A stretch of DNA of 41,956 nucleotides from Schlegelella_A sp038241255 (lineage in GTDB: Bacteria; Pseudomonadota; Gammaproteobacteria; Burkholderiales; Burkholderiaceae_C), in assembly GCA_038241255.1 (NCBI GenBank), contig JBBRFW010000019.1, positions 1-41,956 on the forward strand, in the 5' to 3' direction. The notes under the pieces are model-generated. The model was not told where the DNA came from. It saw only the letters and a list, made by a program, of their open reading frames with translations, and searched no databases. Made by a program: the position numbers and the translations under genes. Below are positions 31,207 to 40,503 of this stretch, piece after piece (within the stretch, counting starts at the first letter, position 1; each line of letters begins with the position of its first letter).

Positions 31207-31992
31207 CTATCCGAAGAACCGGCGCCGGGTGAGCACCAGGGCCAGATAGTACCCGCCGCACGCGTATGCCGTCAGGATCAAGAGCGGCCCGAGCGGATCG
31301 GCGGGAATGTTGCCCAGAACGAGCGGTCGAACCAGATCGACGGCGGCCTTGAGCGGCAGCACCTGGGCAATTCCCTGCAGCCACCGCGGCATTTGCGCGA
31401 TCGGGAAGTACACACCGGAAAGGAAGGTCATCGGCGTGACCACGAGGGTGAAGTAGTAGGTGAAAAAATCGTAACCCTTGGCCAGCGCGTTGAAGACCAG
31501 CGCCAGCGAGGCGAAGGTAATTCCCGCCAGGCCGAGCACCGGCAACGCCAGCAGCATGCTCGGCGCCCGGCTGATGCCGAGCAGGAAGATCACGACCAGG
31601 ATGGCCGCGCAGGAGAAGAGCGCCTTCATCGCCGCCCACAGCATCTCGGCGAAGACGATGTCGTCGAGCGCGACCGGCGCGTTGAGGATCGAATCCCAGG
31701 TCTTTTGCACCGCCATGCGCGAATACGCGGAATAAAGCGCCTCGAAGGTCGCCGCCAGCGCCGCGCTGACGGCGACGCTGCCCGAGGCGAGGTACTCTAT
31801 GTAGGGCATGCCGTCGATCTCGCCGATCAGCGAGCCGACACCGTAGCCGAAGGCGACCAGCGTGATCAGCGGTTCGGCGATGTTGCCGAGAATGCTCGCG
31901 CCGGCGAGCTTCTTCCAGACGAGCAGGTTTCTCATCACCACCGGCCAGAAGCGGGCGGTGAGGTGGGGCGGGGCGTAGAAGGAAGTGAGCAT
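31207..31992 (-). CDS. ABC-2 type transporter permease (NodJ-like)
   Basis: A 261-aa inner-membrane protein with six predicted hydrophobic segments, the permease half of an ABC-2 exporter. VVMRNLLVWKKL near the N-terminus and LSGVYFPIAQMPRWLQ in the fifth segment region are typical of the NodJ subgroup, which in rhizobia exports lipo-oligosaccharides; relatives in other proteobacteria have no known substrate. ATG 31992 (GAGG 9 bases upstream) is used; an overlapping TTG at 32007 would add five residues. It directly follows its ATPase gene with an 11-bp gap. Confidence 0.9.
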   Translation of the reverse strand: MLTSFYAPPHLTARFWPVVMRNLLVWKKLAGASILGNIAEPLITLVAFGYGVGSLIGEIDGMPYIEYLASGSVAVSAALAATFEALYSAYSRMAVQKTWDSILNAPVALDDIVFAEMLWAAMKALFSCAAILVVIFLLGISRAPSMLLALPVLGLAGITFASLALVFNALAKGYDFFTYYFTLVVTPMTFLSGVYFPIAQMPRWLQGIAQVLPLKAAVDLVRPLVLGNIPADPLGPLLILTAYACGGYYLALVLTRRRFFG

Positions 31993-32003
31993 CGCGGCGC
32001 GCC

Positions 32004-32924
32004 TCAAGCGTCGTCGCGGATCTGCCGGCCCGTCAGCTTGAGGAACAGGTCCTCAAGGTTGGCCGGGCGGTGGAGGTAGCGGATGTCGTGGTTCGCGGCG
32101 AGCGCGTCCAGCAGGCGCTTGGGCTCGCGCAGGTAGAAGAACACCGTCTCGCCGCTCGTCTCGACACGCTCGGCGAGCGCGCCGTGGGCCGTCGCGGCCT
32201 CGCCGGCGCAGTCGCCGTAGACCTCGACGACATCGCTCTCGAGGTGCTCGGCGATGAGCTTTCGCGGCGTGCCTTCGGCGATCTTCCTGCCGTGGTCGAG
32301 GACGATGAGCCGGTCGCACAGGCGCTCGGCCTCGTCCATGAAGTGGGTCGTGAGGAGGATCGCCTTGCCTTGCTGGAGGAGGTTCTGCAGCCGCTCCCAC
32401 ATGAGGTGGCGCGCCTGGGGGTCGAGGCCGGTGGTCGGCTCGTCGAGGAGGAGTAGGTCGGGGTCGTTGACGAGCGCGCGGCCGAGCGAGAGGCGCCGCT
32501 TCATGCCGCCCGACAGCTCGCCCGGCTTGGCGCCGGCCTTCGATTGCAGCGCCGCGAAGTCGAGCAGCTTCGGTACTCGCTCGTCGATCGTCGCCCGGGA
32601 GAGGCCGAAATACGCGCCGTACACGCGCAGGTTCTCTGCGCAGGTGAAGTCGGGGTCGAGGCTGTCGAACTGGGTGACGACGCCGATTCGCTCCTTCGCC
32701 TTTCTCACCTCGGCCGGCAACCGCAGGCCGAAAGCTTCGACGGTGCCGCCGTCGGTGCCGGTCAGGCCGAGGCAGACGCGGATCGTCGTCGTCTTGCCGG
32801 CGCCATTCGGGCCGATGACGCCGAGGCACTCGCCCGGCATGATCTCGAGCGAGAGGTCGTCGACGACCGTCGCGGCGCCAAACTTCTTCGTCAGGTGCGA
32901 GATGCGAAGGAGCGGCTCGGGCAT
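32004..32924 (-). CDS. ABC transporter ATP-binding protein (NodI-like)
   Basis: A 306-aa cytoplasmic ATPase partnering with the downstream ABC-2 permease. Walker A GPNGAGKTT (about 38-46), the signature LSGGMKRRLSLGRAL and Walker B LLLLDEPTTGLDP are intact, followed by the H-loop LLTTHFMDEAERLCDR. The C-terminal 80 residues (YLREPKRLLDALA, RPANLEDLFLKLTGRQIRD) are the NodI/daunorubicin-type tail. No nodulation genes surround it, so an export role for an unknown polysaccharide, lipid or drug is the safe reading. It begins 28 bp after rplQ on the same strand and could receive ribosomal-operon readthrough. Confidence 0.93.
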   Translation of the reverse strand: MPEPLLRISHLTKKFGAATVVDDLSLEIMPGECLGVIGPNGAGKTTTIRVCLGLTGTDGGTVEAFGLRLPAEVRKAKERIGVVTQFDSLDPDFTCAENLRVYGAYFGLSRATIDERVPKLLDFAALQSKAGAKPGELSGGMKRRLSLGRALVNDPDLLLLDEPTTGLDPQARHLMWERLQNLLQQGKAILLTTHFMDEAERLCDRLIVLDHGRKIAEGTPRKLIAEHLESDVVEVYGDCAGEAATAHGALAERVETSGETVFFYLREPKRLLDALAANHDIRYLHRPANLEDLFLKLTGRQIRDDA

Positions 32925-32952
32925 GCCGTGCGCCCTCCTCGGCGTGACGAAG

Positions 32953-33345
32953 TCAGGACTCGGCCGTGACCTCGGTCTCGACCGGGGCAGGCCGATCGAC
33001 GAGCTCGACGAACGCCATCGGCGCGTTGTCGCCGACGCGAAAGCCCATCTTCAGGATCCGCGTGTAGCCGCCCGGACGCGCCGCGTAGCGTGGGCCGATC
33101 TCGGCGAACAGCTTGGTGACGATGGCACGGTCGCGCAGGCGGTCGAAGGCGAGGCGGCGGTTGGCGAGCGTCGGCTCCTTGCCGAGCGTGATGAGCGGCT
33201 CGACGACCCGACGCAGCTCCTTGGCCTTCGGCAATGTCGTCTTGATCGCCTCGTGCTGGAGCAGCGAGACGCACATGTTGCGCAGCATCGCCAGTCGATG
33301 CTCGCTCGTGCGGTTGAGCTTTCTGAGTCCGTGTCCGTGACGCAT
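32953..33345 (-). CDS. rplQ: 50S ribosomal protein bL17
   Basis: Large-subunit protein near the exit tunnel, last gene of the alpha operon. The 130-aa product opens with the invariant MRHGHGLRKLNRTSEHRLAM and has the conserved core TTLPKAKELRRVVEPLITLGK and the GGYTRILKMGFRVGDNAPMA segment; the acidic tail (ETEVTAES) is a normal variable extension. GGAAAGGAAAG precedes the ATG. Confidence 0.98.
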   Translation of the reverse strand: MRHGHGLRKLNRTSEHRLAMLRNMCVSLLQHEAIKTTLPKAKELRRVVEPLITLGKEPTLANRRLAFDRLRDRAIVTKLFAEIGPRYAARPGGYTRILKMGFRVGDNAPMAFVELVDRPAPVETEVTAES

Positions 33346-33429
33346 GGTGCTTTCCTTTCCTGTTGTAGACCGCCAGCCGTGTCAGGTACTGGCGGGTGCA
33401 CCGGACGGCCCGCCGAGGCCATCACCTTT

Positions 33430-33447
33430 AACGGCATTCAGGCCGTT
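33430..33447 (+). terminator. Terminator-like hairpin in the rpoA-rplQ spacer, reading on the plus strand
   Basis: AACGGC-ATTCAG-GCCGTT forms a 6-bp stem with a 6-nt loop and is followed on the plus strand by TTTCC, extending a run of five T at 33446-33450. On the sense (minus) strand the hairpin lies just after rpoA but is followed by AAAGG, so it would act as an intrinsic terminator only against antisense transcription, or as a processing site for the rpoA-rplQ message. Confidence 0.35.
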
Positions 33448-33460
33448 TTTCCTGTCCGCC

Positions 33461-34447
33461 TTAGCGTTTGTCGAGGCCCTGAGGCGGCCAGTTCTCGAGG
33501 CGCGCGCCGAGCGTGAGTCCGCGCGACGCTAGCACTTCCTTGATCTCGTTCAGCGACTTGCGGCCGAGGTTCGGCGTCTTCAGCAGCTCGGTCTCGGTCC
33601 GCTGGATGAGGTCGCCGATGTAGTAGATGTTCTCGGCCTTCAGACAGTTCGCCGAACGGACCGTGAGCTCGAGCTCGTCGACCGGGCGCAACAGGATCGG
33701 ATCAAACTGGGTCGTCGTCTTCGGCGGCTGGTCGAAGATGTCGCCGATCTGGCCTTCGAGCTGCGCGAAGACCGCGAGCTGCTCGACCAGGATCTTGGCC
33801 GACGAGCGGATCGCTTCTTCCGGCGTGATGGCGCCGTTGGTGGCGATCTCCATGACCAGCTTGTCGAGGTCGGTGCGCTGCTCGACACGGGCGCTCTCGA
33901 CCGTATAGCTGACCCGCGAGACCGGCGAGAACGACGCGTCGAGGACAATCCGACCGATCGACTTGGTCGGCTCGTCGCCGTAGCGGCGCAGGTTGCCCGG
34001 CACGTAGCTGCGGCCCTTCTCGACCTTGATCTGCATGTCGAGTTTGCCGCCCGACGAGAGGTTGGCGATGACGTGCTCGGGATTGATGATCTCGACGTCG
34101 TGCGGCGTCTGGATGTCGCCGGCGGTGACGGGGCCCTCGCCTTCCTTCCTCAGGACGATGGTGACCTCGTCGCGGTTGTGCAGGCGAAACACCACGCCCT
34201 TGAGGTTCAGCATGATATGGACGACGTCTTCCTGGACGCCGTCGATGGCCGAGTACTCGTGAAGCACGCCGGCGATCGTGACCTCGGTCGGCGCGTAGCC
34301 GACCATCGACGAGAGCAGGACGCGGCGCAGAGCGTTACCGAGCGTGTGGCCGTAGCCGCGCTCGAACGGCTCGAGCGTGACCTTCGCCTTGTTGCCGCCA
34401 AGCGGCTCGACGTTGATTGCCTTGGGTTTCAGAAGATTGGTTTGCAT
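33461..34447 (-). CDS. rpoA: RNA polymerase subunit alpha
   Basis: Assembly platform of RNA polymerase and target of activators and UP elements. The 328-aa protein has the N-terminal dimerisation domain (ERGYGHTLGNALRRVLLSSMVG near 29-50, and the VEKGRSYVPG region), a linker and the C-terminal domain. The latter carries VRSANCLKAENIYYIGDLIQRTE and NLGRKSLNEIKEVL, including the DNA-contact Arg. The tail after residue 315 is short and neutral. It lies 163 bp after rpsD with a hairpin in the gap. Confidence 0.98.
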   Translation of the reverse strand: MQTNLLKPKAINVEPLGGNKAKVTLEPFERGYGHTLGNALRRVLLSSMVGYAPTEVTIAGVLHEYSAIDGVQEDVVHIMLNLKGVVFRLHNRDEVTIVLRKEGEGPVTAGDIQTPHDVEIINPEHVIANLSSGGKLDMQIKVEKGRSYVPGNLRRYGDEPTKSIGRIVLDASFSPVSRVSYTVESARVEQRTDLDKLVMEIATNGAITPEEAIRSSAKILVEQLAVFAQLEGQIGDIFDQPPKTTTQFDPILLRPVDELELTVRSANCLKAENIYYIGDLIQRTETELLKTPNLGRKSLNEIKEVLASRGLTLGARLENWPPQGLDKR

Positions 34448-34547
34448 GGAGTCGTTGTTCCTCTCAATACCCTCGGCTCGTTACGCCGATAAGGCTGATG
34501 GACTGTGCCGGGCTTGATGAAAACAGCTCCGCTGCCGGCAAACGAAG

Positions 34548-34594
34548 CAAAAGAGAAAACCGATAAGGAGCGGCGGCAATGCCGTCACCCCGCT
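34548..34594 (-). terminator. Interrupted hairpin with T-rich tail between rpsD and rpoA
   Basis: On the minus strand AGCGG (34594-34590) pairs with CCGCT (34573-34569), enclosing CGGC-ATT-GCCG with a 5-nt bulge (GGTGA). The following bases include TTATCGGTTTTCTCTTTT. The structure is imperfect, but position and tail fit an attenuator lowering rpoA-rplQ expression relative to the ribosomal genes before it. Confidence 0.4.
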
Positions 34595-34610
34595 GTTCGT
34601 CCCGTATTCG

Positions 34611-35234
<624 letters not shown>

Positions 35235-35334
35235 TTGAATTCCTTCTAGATCATCTGACGCGGCAAGATCCTGCGAGCAGGGTCTCCGCGCGAGTCTGGC
35301 GAGTATTGTTGTCGGCGCTCAGACGGTGGGCTTG

Positions 35335-35356
35335 GCCGAAGCCCGAAGGCTTCGGC
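35335..35356 (-). promoter_or_regulatory. Hairpin with UUCG tetraloop between rpsK and rpsD
   Basis: On the transcribed (minus) strand GCCGAAGCC-TTCG-GGCTTCGGC forms a perfect 9-bp stem closed by the hyperstable C(UUCG)G tetraloop. It is the second of two hairpins in this spacer. No T-run follows, so a ribosomal-protein binding site, RNase processing site or 3'-end stabiliser is more likely than a simple terminator. Confidence 0.55.
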
Positions 35357-35362
35357 GAACGG

Positions 35363-35386
35363 ACCGGTCGACCTGCGTCGACCGGT
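35363..35386 (-). promoter_or_regulatory. Perfect 10-bp hairpin directly after rpsK
   Basis: ACCGGTCGAC-GCAG-GTCGACCGGT on the minus strand, starting 12 nt past the rpsK stop codon and only 6 nt before the UUCG hairpin. Both stems are perfect, which is unusual inside a ribosomal operon spacer. Confidence 0.55.
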
Positions 35387-35397
35387 TTGGAACTCTC

Positions 35398-35802
35398 TCA
35401 GATCCGACGGCGCTTTTGCGGCCGGCAGCCGTTGTGCGGCACCGGCGTGACGTCGGAAATCGAATTGATGCGGATTCCGAGCGAGGCCAACGCGCGTACC
35501 GACGATTCGCGCCCGGGGCCGGGGCCCTTGATGCGGACGTCGAGAGTCTTGATGCCTTGGTCCTGCGCGGCGCGGCCGGCGGTCTCGGCGGCAACCTGCG
35601 CCGCGAACGGCGTCGACTTGCGCGAGCCCTTGAAGCCCTGGCCGCCGCTCGACGCCCACGCGAGCGCGCTTCCCTGGCGGTCGGTGATCGTGATGATGGT
35701 GTTGTTGAACGACGCGTGCACGTGCGCGACGCCGTCGGCAACGTTCTTGCGGACTTTCTTGCGAACGCGCTGCGCGGCAGTGCTGACGGGAGGCTTGGCC
35801 AT
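35398..35802 (-). CDS. rpsK: 30S ribosomal protein uS11
   Basis: Platform protein of the small subunit near the mRNA exit. The 134-aa sequence contains VHASFNNTIITITDRQG, WASSGGQGFKGSRKSTPFAAQ, the near-invariant KGPGPGRESSVRAL and the C-terminal DVTPVPHNGCRPQKRRRI. A short N-terminal extension (MAKPPVSTAAQRVRKK) is normal for betaproteobacteria. It follows rpsM by 9 bp. Confidence 0.98.
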   Translation of the reverse strand: MAKPPVSTAAQRVRKKVRKNVADGVAHVHASFNNTIITITDRQGSALAWASSGGQGFKGSRKSTPFAAQVAAETAGRAAQDQGIKTLDVRIKGPGPGRESSVRALASLGIRINSISDVTPVPHNGCRPQKRRRI

Positions 35803-35811
35803 GTCGGTTCC

Positions 35812-36177
35812 TTATTTCTTCACCAGGGCGCCGCTCTTGCGCGGGCCCTTTCTCGTGCGCGCGTTTGTCTTGGTGCGCTGGCCGCGGACCGGCAGCCCGC
35901 GGCGATGACGAAAGCCGCGGTAGCAGCCGAGGTCCATCAGCCGCTTGATGTTGATCGACATCTCGCGGCGCAGGTCGCCCTCAATCGGCAGGCGGCCGAT
36001 CTCCTCGCGGATACGCTCGAGGTCGGTGTCCGTCAGATCCTTGACTTTTCGGTCGAGGGGGACGCCGGCGGCGACGCAGATCTTCTGCGCCGTCGACCGG
36101 CCGATCCCATAGATCGAGGTCAGGCCGATCTCGGCGTGCTTGTGGGGCGGAATGTTGATGCCGGCAATACGTGCCAT
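35812..36177 (-). CDS. rpsM: 30S ribosomal protein uS13
   Basis: Head protein of the small subunit contacting P-site tRNA and the 50S through bridge B1. The 121-aa product begins MARIAGINIPPHKHAEIGLTS and has the helix-two-turns-helix YGIGRSTAQKIC, the RLMDLGCYRGFRHRRGLPV signature and the basic tail TKTNARTRKGPRKS that reaches the decoding centre. It follows rpmJ by 12 bp. Confidence 0.98.
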   Translation of the reverse strand: MARIAGINIPPHKHAEIGLTSIYGIGRSTAQKICVAAGVPLDRKVKDLTDTDLERIREEIGRLPIEGDLRREMSINIKRLMDLGCYRGFRHRRGLPVRGQRTKTNARTRKGPRKSGALVKK

Positions 36178-36189
36178 GGTTCTTCCTGA

Positions 36190-36303
36190 TTAGCCTTGAC
36201 GCTGCTTGTGACGCGGGTCGGTGCAGATCACGCGCACGACGCCCTTGCGCCGTATGACCTTGCAATTGCGACACATCTTCTTGACCGATGCTGCGACTTT
36301 CAT
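36190..36303 (-). CDS. rpmJ: 50S ribosomal protein bL36
   Basis: The smallest large-subunit protein, 37 aa: MKVAASVKKMCRNCKVIRRKG and VVRVICTDPRHKQRQG. The zinc-ribbon ligands are complete (CRNC, then C and H in ICTDPRH), so this is the zinc-binding C+ form. It lies between infA and rpsM, as expected for betaproteobacteria. The ATG has an AGGAG-type site (CAAGAGGAG region) upstream. Confidence 0.97.
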   Translation of the reverse strand: MKVAASVKKMCRNCKVIRRKGVVRVICTDPRHKQRQG

Positions 36304-36326
36304 TTCTAGCTCCTCTTGTCCTGTCT

Positions 36327-36545
36327 CTACTTGGCGCGGAACACGATGCGTGCGCGGCTCAAGTCGTACGGCGTCAGCTCGACGGTGACCTTGTCCCCGG
36401 GCAGGATGCGGATGTAGTGCATGCGCATCTTTCCGGAGATGTGGCCGAGCACGACATGGCCGTTTTCCAGCTTCACACGGAACGTGGCGTTGGGCAGATT
36501 CTCGAGAATCTCGCCCTGCATCTGAATGACATCGTCTTTCGCCAT
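36327..36545 (-). CDS. infA: Translation initiation factor IF-1
   Basis: Occupies the ribosomal A site during initiation. The 72-aa single OB-fold reads MAKDDVIQMQGEILENLPNA, then TFRVKLENGHVVLGHISGKMRM and HYIRILPGDKVTVELTPYDLSRARIVFRAK. Placement between secY and rpmJ, rather than at a separate locus as in E. coli, is one of the markers that this is a betaproteobacterium. Confidence 0.98.
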   Translation of the reverse strand: MAKDDVIQMQGEILENLPNATFRVKLENGHVVLGHISGKMRMHYIRILPGDKVTVELTPYDLSRARIVFRAK

Positions 36546-36603
36546 GCGTTCCGCGTCGGGGGTCCTTCGTGCGATCTTCGTCGGGGTGGATCGGAGGCGG
36601 GCT

Positions 36604-37914
<1,311 letters not shown>

Positions 37915-37936
37915 GTTTTGTCTCTTCGTTCCGGTG

Positions 37937-38371
37937 TCAGGCGACCGAGCCGCCCAATGCCTCGATCGCTGCCTTGGCGCCGGCGGTCGCGAGGATGCCG
38001 CCGCTCAGCGCGACCTTGATCGTCAGCTCGCCGCTCTTGATGACCTTGACGTTCTTGGTCATCTCGCCGATGAGCTTGGCCTGCTTCAGGGTCAGCATGT
38101 CGACCTCGGCTGCGCCCAAGCGCTCGAGTTCGCCGAGCGTGATCTCGGCGTTGTATTTGGCCGTCTGCGACTTGAAGCCGCGCTTGGGAAGGCGCCGCTG
38201 CAGCGGCATCTGGCCGCCTTCGAAACCGACCTTGTGGTAGCCGCCCGAGCGCGACTTCTGGCCCTTGTGGCCGCGGCCGGCGGTCTTGCCGATGCCCGAG
38301 CCGATGCCGCGGCCGACGCGGCGGCGCGCCTTCTTGGCGCCTTCGGCCGGCTTGATGGTGTTCAGTTCCAT
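37937..38371 (-). CDS. rplO: 50S ribosomal protein uL15
   Basis: Large-subunit assembly protein of 144 aa. The Gly/Arg/Lys-rich N-terminal arm (RRVGRGIGSGIGKTAGRGHKGQ, split here by normal variation) threads into 23S rRNA, followed by FEGGQMPLQRRLPKRGF and the globular domain ending LSGGILATAGAKAAIEALGGSV. It lies 22 bp after rpmD. Confidence 0.97.
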   Translation of the reverse strand: MELNTIKPAEGAKKARRRVGRGIGSGIGKTAGRGHKGQKSRSGGYHKVGFEGGQMPLQRRLPKRGFKSQTAKYNAEITLGELERLGAAEVDMLTLKQAKLIGEMTKNVKVIKSGELTIKVALSGGILATAGAKAAIEALGGSVA

Positions 38372-38393
38372 GGGGTTGTTCCTACTCGGGCGC

Positions 38394-38588
38394 TCAGAGC
38401 ACCTTCACCAGGTACGAGACCTTCTCGATCATCCCGCGCACGGCCGGCGTGTCCTCGAGGGTGGATTCGCTATTCGTCTTGCGCAAGCCGAGGCCGCGCA
38501 CCGTCGCGCGGTGCGACTCGCGCGTGCCGGCGACGCTCTTGACGAGCTTGATCTTGACCGTCTTCTTGGCGGCGGATGGGGCGTTCAT
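38394..38588 (-). CDS. rpmD: 50S ribosomal protein uL30
   Basis: A 64-aa large-subunit protein: KIKLVKSVAGTRESHRATV and RGLGLRKTNSESTLEDTPAV, then RGMIEKVSYLVKVL. The N-terminal extension MNAPSAAKKTV is slightly longer than in E. coli and typical of the class. It lies between rpsE and rplO with short gaps (15 and 22 bp). Confidence 0.97.
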   Translation of the reverse strand: MNAPSAAKKTVKIKLVKSVAGTRESHRATVRGLGLRKTNSESTLEDTPAVRGMIEKVSYLVKVL

Positions 38589-38603
38589 GTTCTCTATCTC
38601 CGC

Positions 38604-39122
38604 TCAGCCGACGATTTCTTCGACGGTGAGGCCGCGCTTGGCGGCGATCTCAGCCGGCGTGCTGCAGCGCTTCAGGCCGTTGAGCGTGGCGCGGACGATG
38701 TTGTAGGGATTCGACGAGCCGAGGCTCTTGCAGACGATGTCGGTCACGCCCATCACCTCGAATACGGCGCGCATCGGACCGCCCGCAATGATGCCGTCGC
38801 CGGGCTTGGCCGGCGCCATCAGGACGCGCGAGGCGCCGTGCTCGCCGACCACCTTGTGGTGGATCGTGCCGTTCTTAAGCTGCACCTTGATCATGTTGCG
38901 GCGTGCGGCTTCCATCGCCTTGGTCACGGAGACCGGCACTTCCTTGGCCTTGCCCTTGCCCATGCCGACGCGGCCGTCCCCGTCACCGACGACGGTAAGC
39001 GCGGCGAAGCTCAGGGTGCGGCCGCCCTTGACGACCTTGGTGACGCGGTTGACCGCGATCATCTTTTCCTTCAAGCCGTCTTCGTTGGCCTCGGTCTGGG
39101 CGCGGGGGTGAAACTTTGCCAT
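38604..39122 (-). CDS. rpsE: 30S ribosomal protein uS5
   Basis: Small-subunit protein involved in translational accuracy and mRNA unwinding. The 172-aa product has the double-stranded-RNA-binding fold near the N-terminus (EKMIAVNRVTKVVKGGRTLSF, VVGDGDGRVGMGKGKAKEVP), then VLMAPAKPGDGIIAGGPMRAV and the C-terminal NPYNIVRATLNGLKRCSTPAEI. It follows rplR by 24 bp. Confidence 0.98.
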   Translation of the reverse strand: MAKFHPRAQTEANEDGLKEKMIAVNRVTKVVKGGRTLSFAALTVVGDGDGRVGMGKGKAKEVPVSVTKAMEAARRNMIKVQLKNGTIHHKVVGEHGASRVLMAPAKPGDGIIAGGPMRAVFEVMGVTDIVCKSLGSSNPYNIVRATLNGLKRCSTPAEIAAKRGLTVEEIVG

Positions 39123-39146
39123 CTGGTATTCCTTTGGGGTCCGCGA

Positions 39147-39524
39147 TCAGAACTGGAGGCCGGCTTCGCGCGCCGCCTCGGCGAGGGCCTTGACGCGGCC
39201 GTGGTACGCGAAACCGGCGCGGTCGAACGCGACCCGTTCAATGCCGGCGGCCTTGGCCTTCTCGGCGATGCGCTTGCCGATCGCCGCCGCGGCGGCGACG
39301 TTGGCGCCCTTTCCCGCAGCCTTGCCGTCGCCCGCCAGATCCTTGCGGACGTTGGCTTCGGCGGTCGAGGCGCTGGCAAGGACGCGCGCGCCATCGTCGG
39401 AGATGACGTTGGCGTAGATGTGCAGGTTGGTCCGGTGCACGGTCAACCTTGCGGTGCGCTGCAGCGCGATGCGCGTGCGCGTCTGCTTGGAACGGCGGAC
39501 GCGCTGGTCCTTCTTAGTGAGCAT
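39147..39524 (-). CDS. rplR: 50S ribosomal protein uL18
   Basis: 5S rRNA-binding protein, 125 aa. The N-terminal RVRRSKQTRTRIALQRTARLT basic arm (one residue varied in the middle across species) is followed by VHRTNLHIYANVISDDGARVLASASTAE and the C-terminal VAFDRAGFAYHGRVKALAEAAREAGLQF. An Ala/Gly-rich loop (AGDGKAAGKGANVAAAAAIG) makes it a little longer than E. coli L18. It lies 11 bp after rplF. Confidence 0.97.
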   Translation of the reverse strand: MLTKKDQRVRRSKQTRTRIALQRTARLTVHRTNLHIYANVISDDGARVLASASTAEANVRKDLAGDGKAAGKGANVAAAAAIGKRIAEKAKAAGIERVAFDRAGFAYHGRVKALAEAAREAGLQF

Positions 39525-39535
39525 GTCGTGTCCCC

Positions 39536-40069
39536 TTACTTCTTCTTCGTTTCCTTGATCGTCACCTTCTCGTCGCTGTAGCGGATACCCTTGCCCTTGT
39601 AGGGCTCGGGCGGGCGCAGCGCGCGAACTTCGGCGGCGACCTGGCCGACCGCCTGACGATCGAACCCGGAAATCACAATCTCGGTCTGGGTCGGGCAGGC
39701 GACCTTGACGCCGGCGGGCATTTCCTTGGCTACCGGATGCGAAAAGCCGATCTGCAGGTTGAGCTTGGTGCCTTGGGCGGTGGCGCGGTAGCCGACGCCG
39801 ACCAGGTTGAGCTTCTTCTCGAAGCCCTTGGTGACGCCGCCGACCATGTTGTTGACGAGCGCGCGCATCGTCCCCGACATCGCATCGGCTTCCGGGGAGT
39901 CGTTGGCCGGCGTGAACATCAGCTTGCCGTCCTCGTTTCTGACGGCGACGAGCGGATTCACTGGGCGCACGAGCGTGCCGAGCGAGCCTTTGACGCTGAT
40001 GGTTTCCGCTCCCGCCGTCACGTCCACTCCCTTGGGAATGGCGATCGGCATCTTTCCTACGCGTGACAT
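39536..40069 (-). CDS. rplF: 50S ribosomal protein uL6
   Basis: Large-subunit stalk-base protein, 177 aa, made of two duplicated alpha/beta domains. It starts MSRVGKMPIAIPKGVDV, has RALVNNMVGGVTKGFEKKL in the first half and the uL6 signature around PPEPYKGKGIRYSDE near the C-terminus, ending in the usual lysines (IKETKKK). It follows rpsH by 27 bp. Confidence 0.98.
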   Translation of the reverse strand: MSRVGKMPIAIPKGVDVTAGAETISVKGSLGTLVRPVNPLVAVRNEDGKLMFTPANDSPEADAMSGTMRALVNNMVGGVTKGFEKKLNLVGVGYRATAQGTKLNLQIGFSHPVAKEMPAGVKVACPTQTEIVISGFDRQAVGQVAAEVRALRPPEPYKGKGIRYSDEKVTIKETKKK

Positions 40070-40096
40070 GTGAGCCTCTTCTCTTCTCGAGTCCGC

Positions 40097-40492
40097 TTAC
40101 GCAACGTAGACCAGCACTTCGCCGCCGATGCCGGCCTGGCGCGCCTTGCGGTCGGTCATCACGCCCTTGGGCGTGGTGACGATGGCGACGCCGAGGCCGT
40201 TCATGACGCTCGGAATGTCGTGCCGGCCTTTGTAAACGCGCAGGCCCGGGCGGCTGACGCGCTCGATCTTCTCGATCACCGGATGACCGGCGTAGTACTT
40301 CAGCGCGATCTCCAGCTCGGGCTTGGCGCCTTCGCCGCGGATCGCGAAATCCTCGATGTAGCCCTCGTCCTTCAGGACCTTGGCAATGGCCGCCTTCAGC
40401 TTCGACGACGGCATCGCGACGCTCGGCTTTTCCACCATCTGCGCATTGCGGATGCGGGTCAGCATATCGGCGATAGGATCACTCATGCTCAT
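40097..40492 (-). CDS. rpsH: 30S ribosomal protein uS8
   Basis: Primary 16S rRNA-binding protein; in E. coli it represses the spc operon. The 131-aa product starts MSMSDPIADMLTRIRNAQMV, contains the KAAIAKVLKDEGYIEDF helix-strand pair and ends with the signature GLGVAIVTTPKGVMTDRKAR. It lies 11 bp after rpsN. Confidence 0.98.
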   Translation of the reverse strand: MSMSDPIADMLTRIRNAQMVEKPSVAMPSSKLKAAIAKVLKDEGYIEDFAIRGEGAKPELEIALKYYAGHPVIEKIERVSRPGLRVYKGRHDIPSVMNGLGVAIVTTPKGVMTDRKARQAGIGGEVLVYVA

Positions 40493-40503
40493 GGATCAAT
40501 CTC

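Noticed and set aside
31207..32924. Nodulation (symbiosis) genes
   Set aside because: NodI/NodJ-like exporters are widespread in non-symbionts, and no other nod gene is present.
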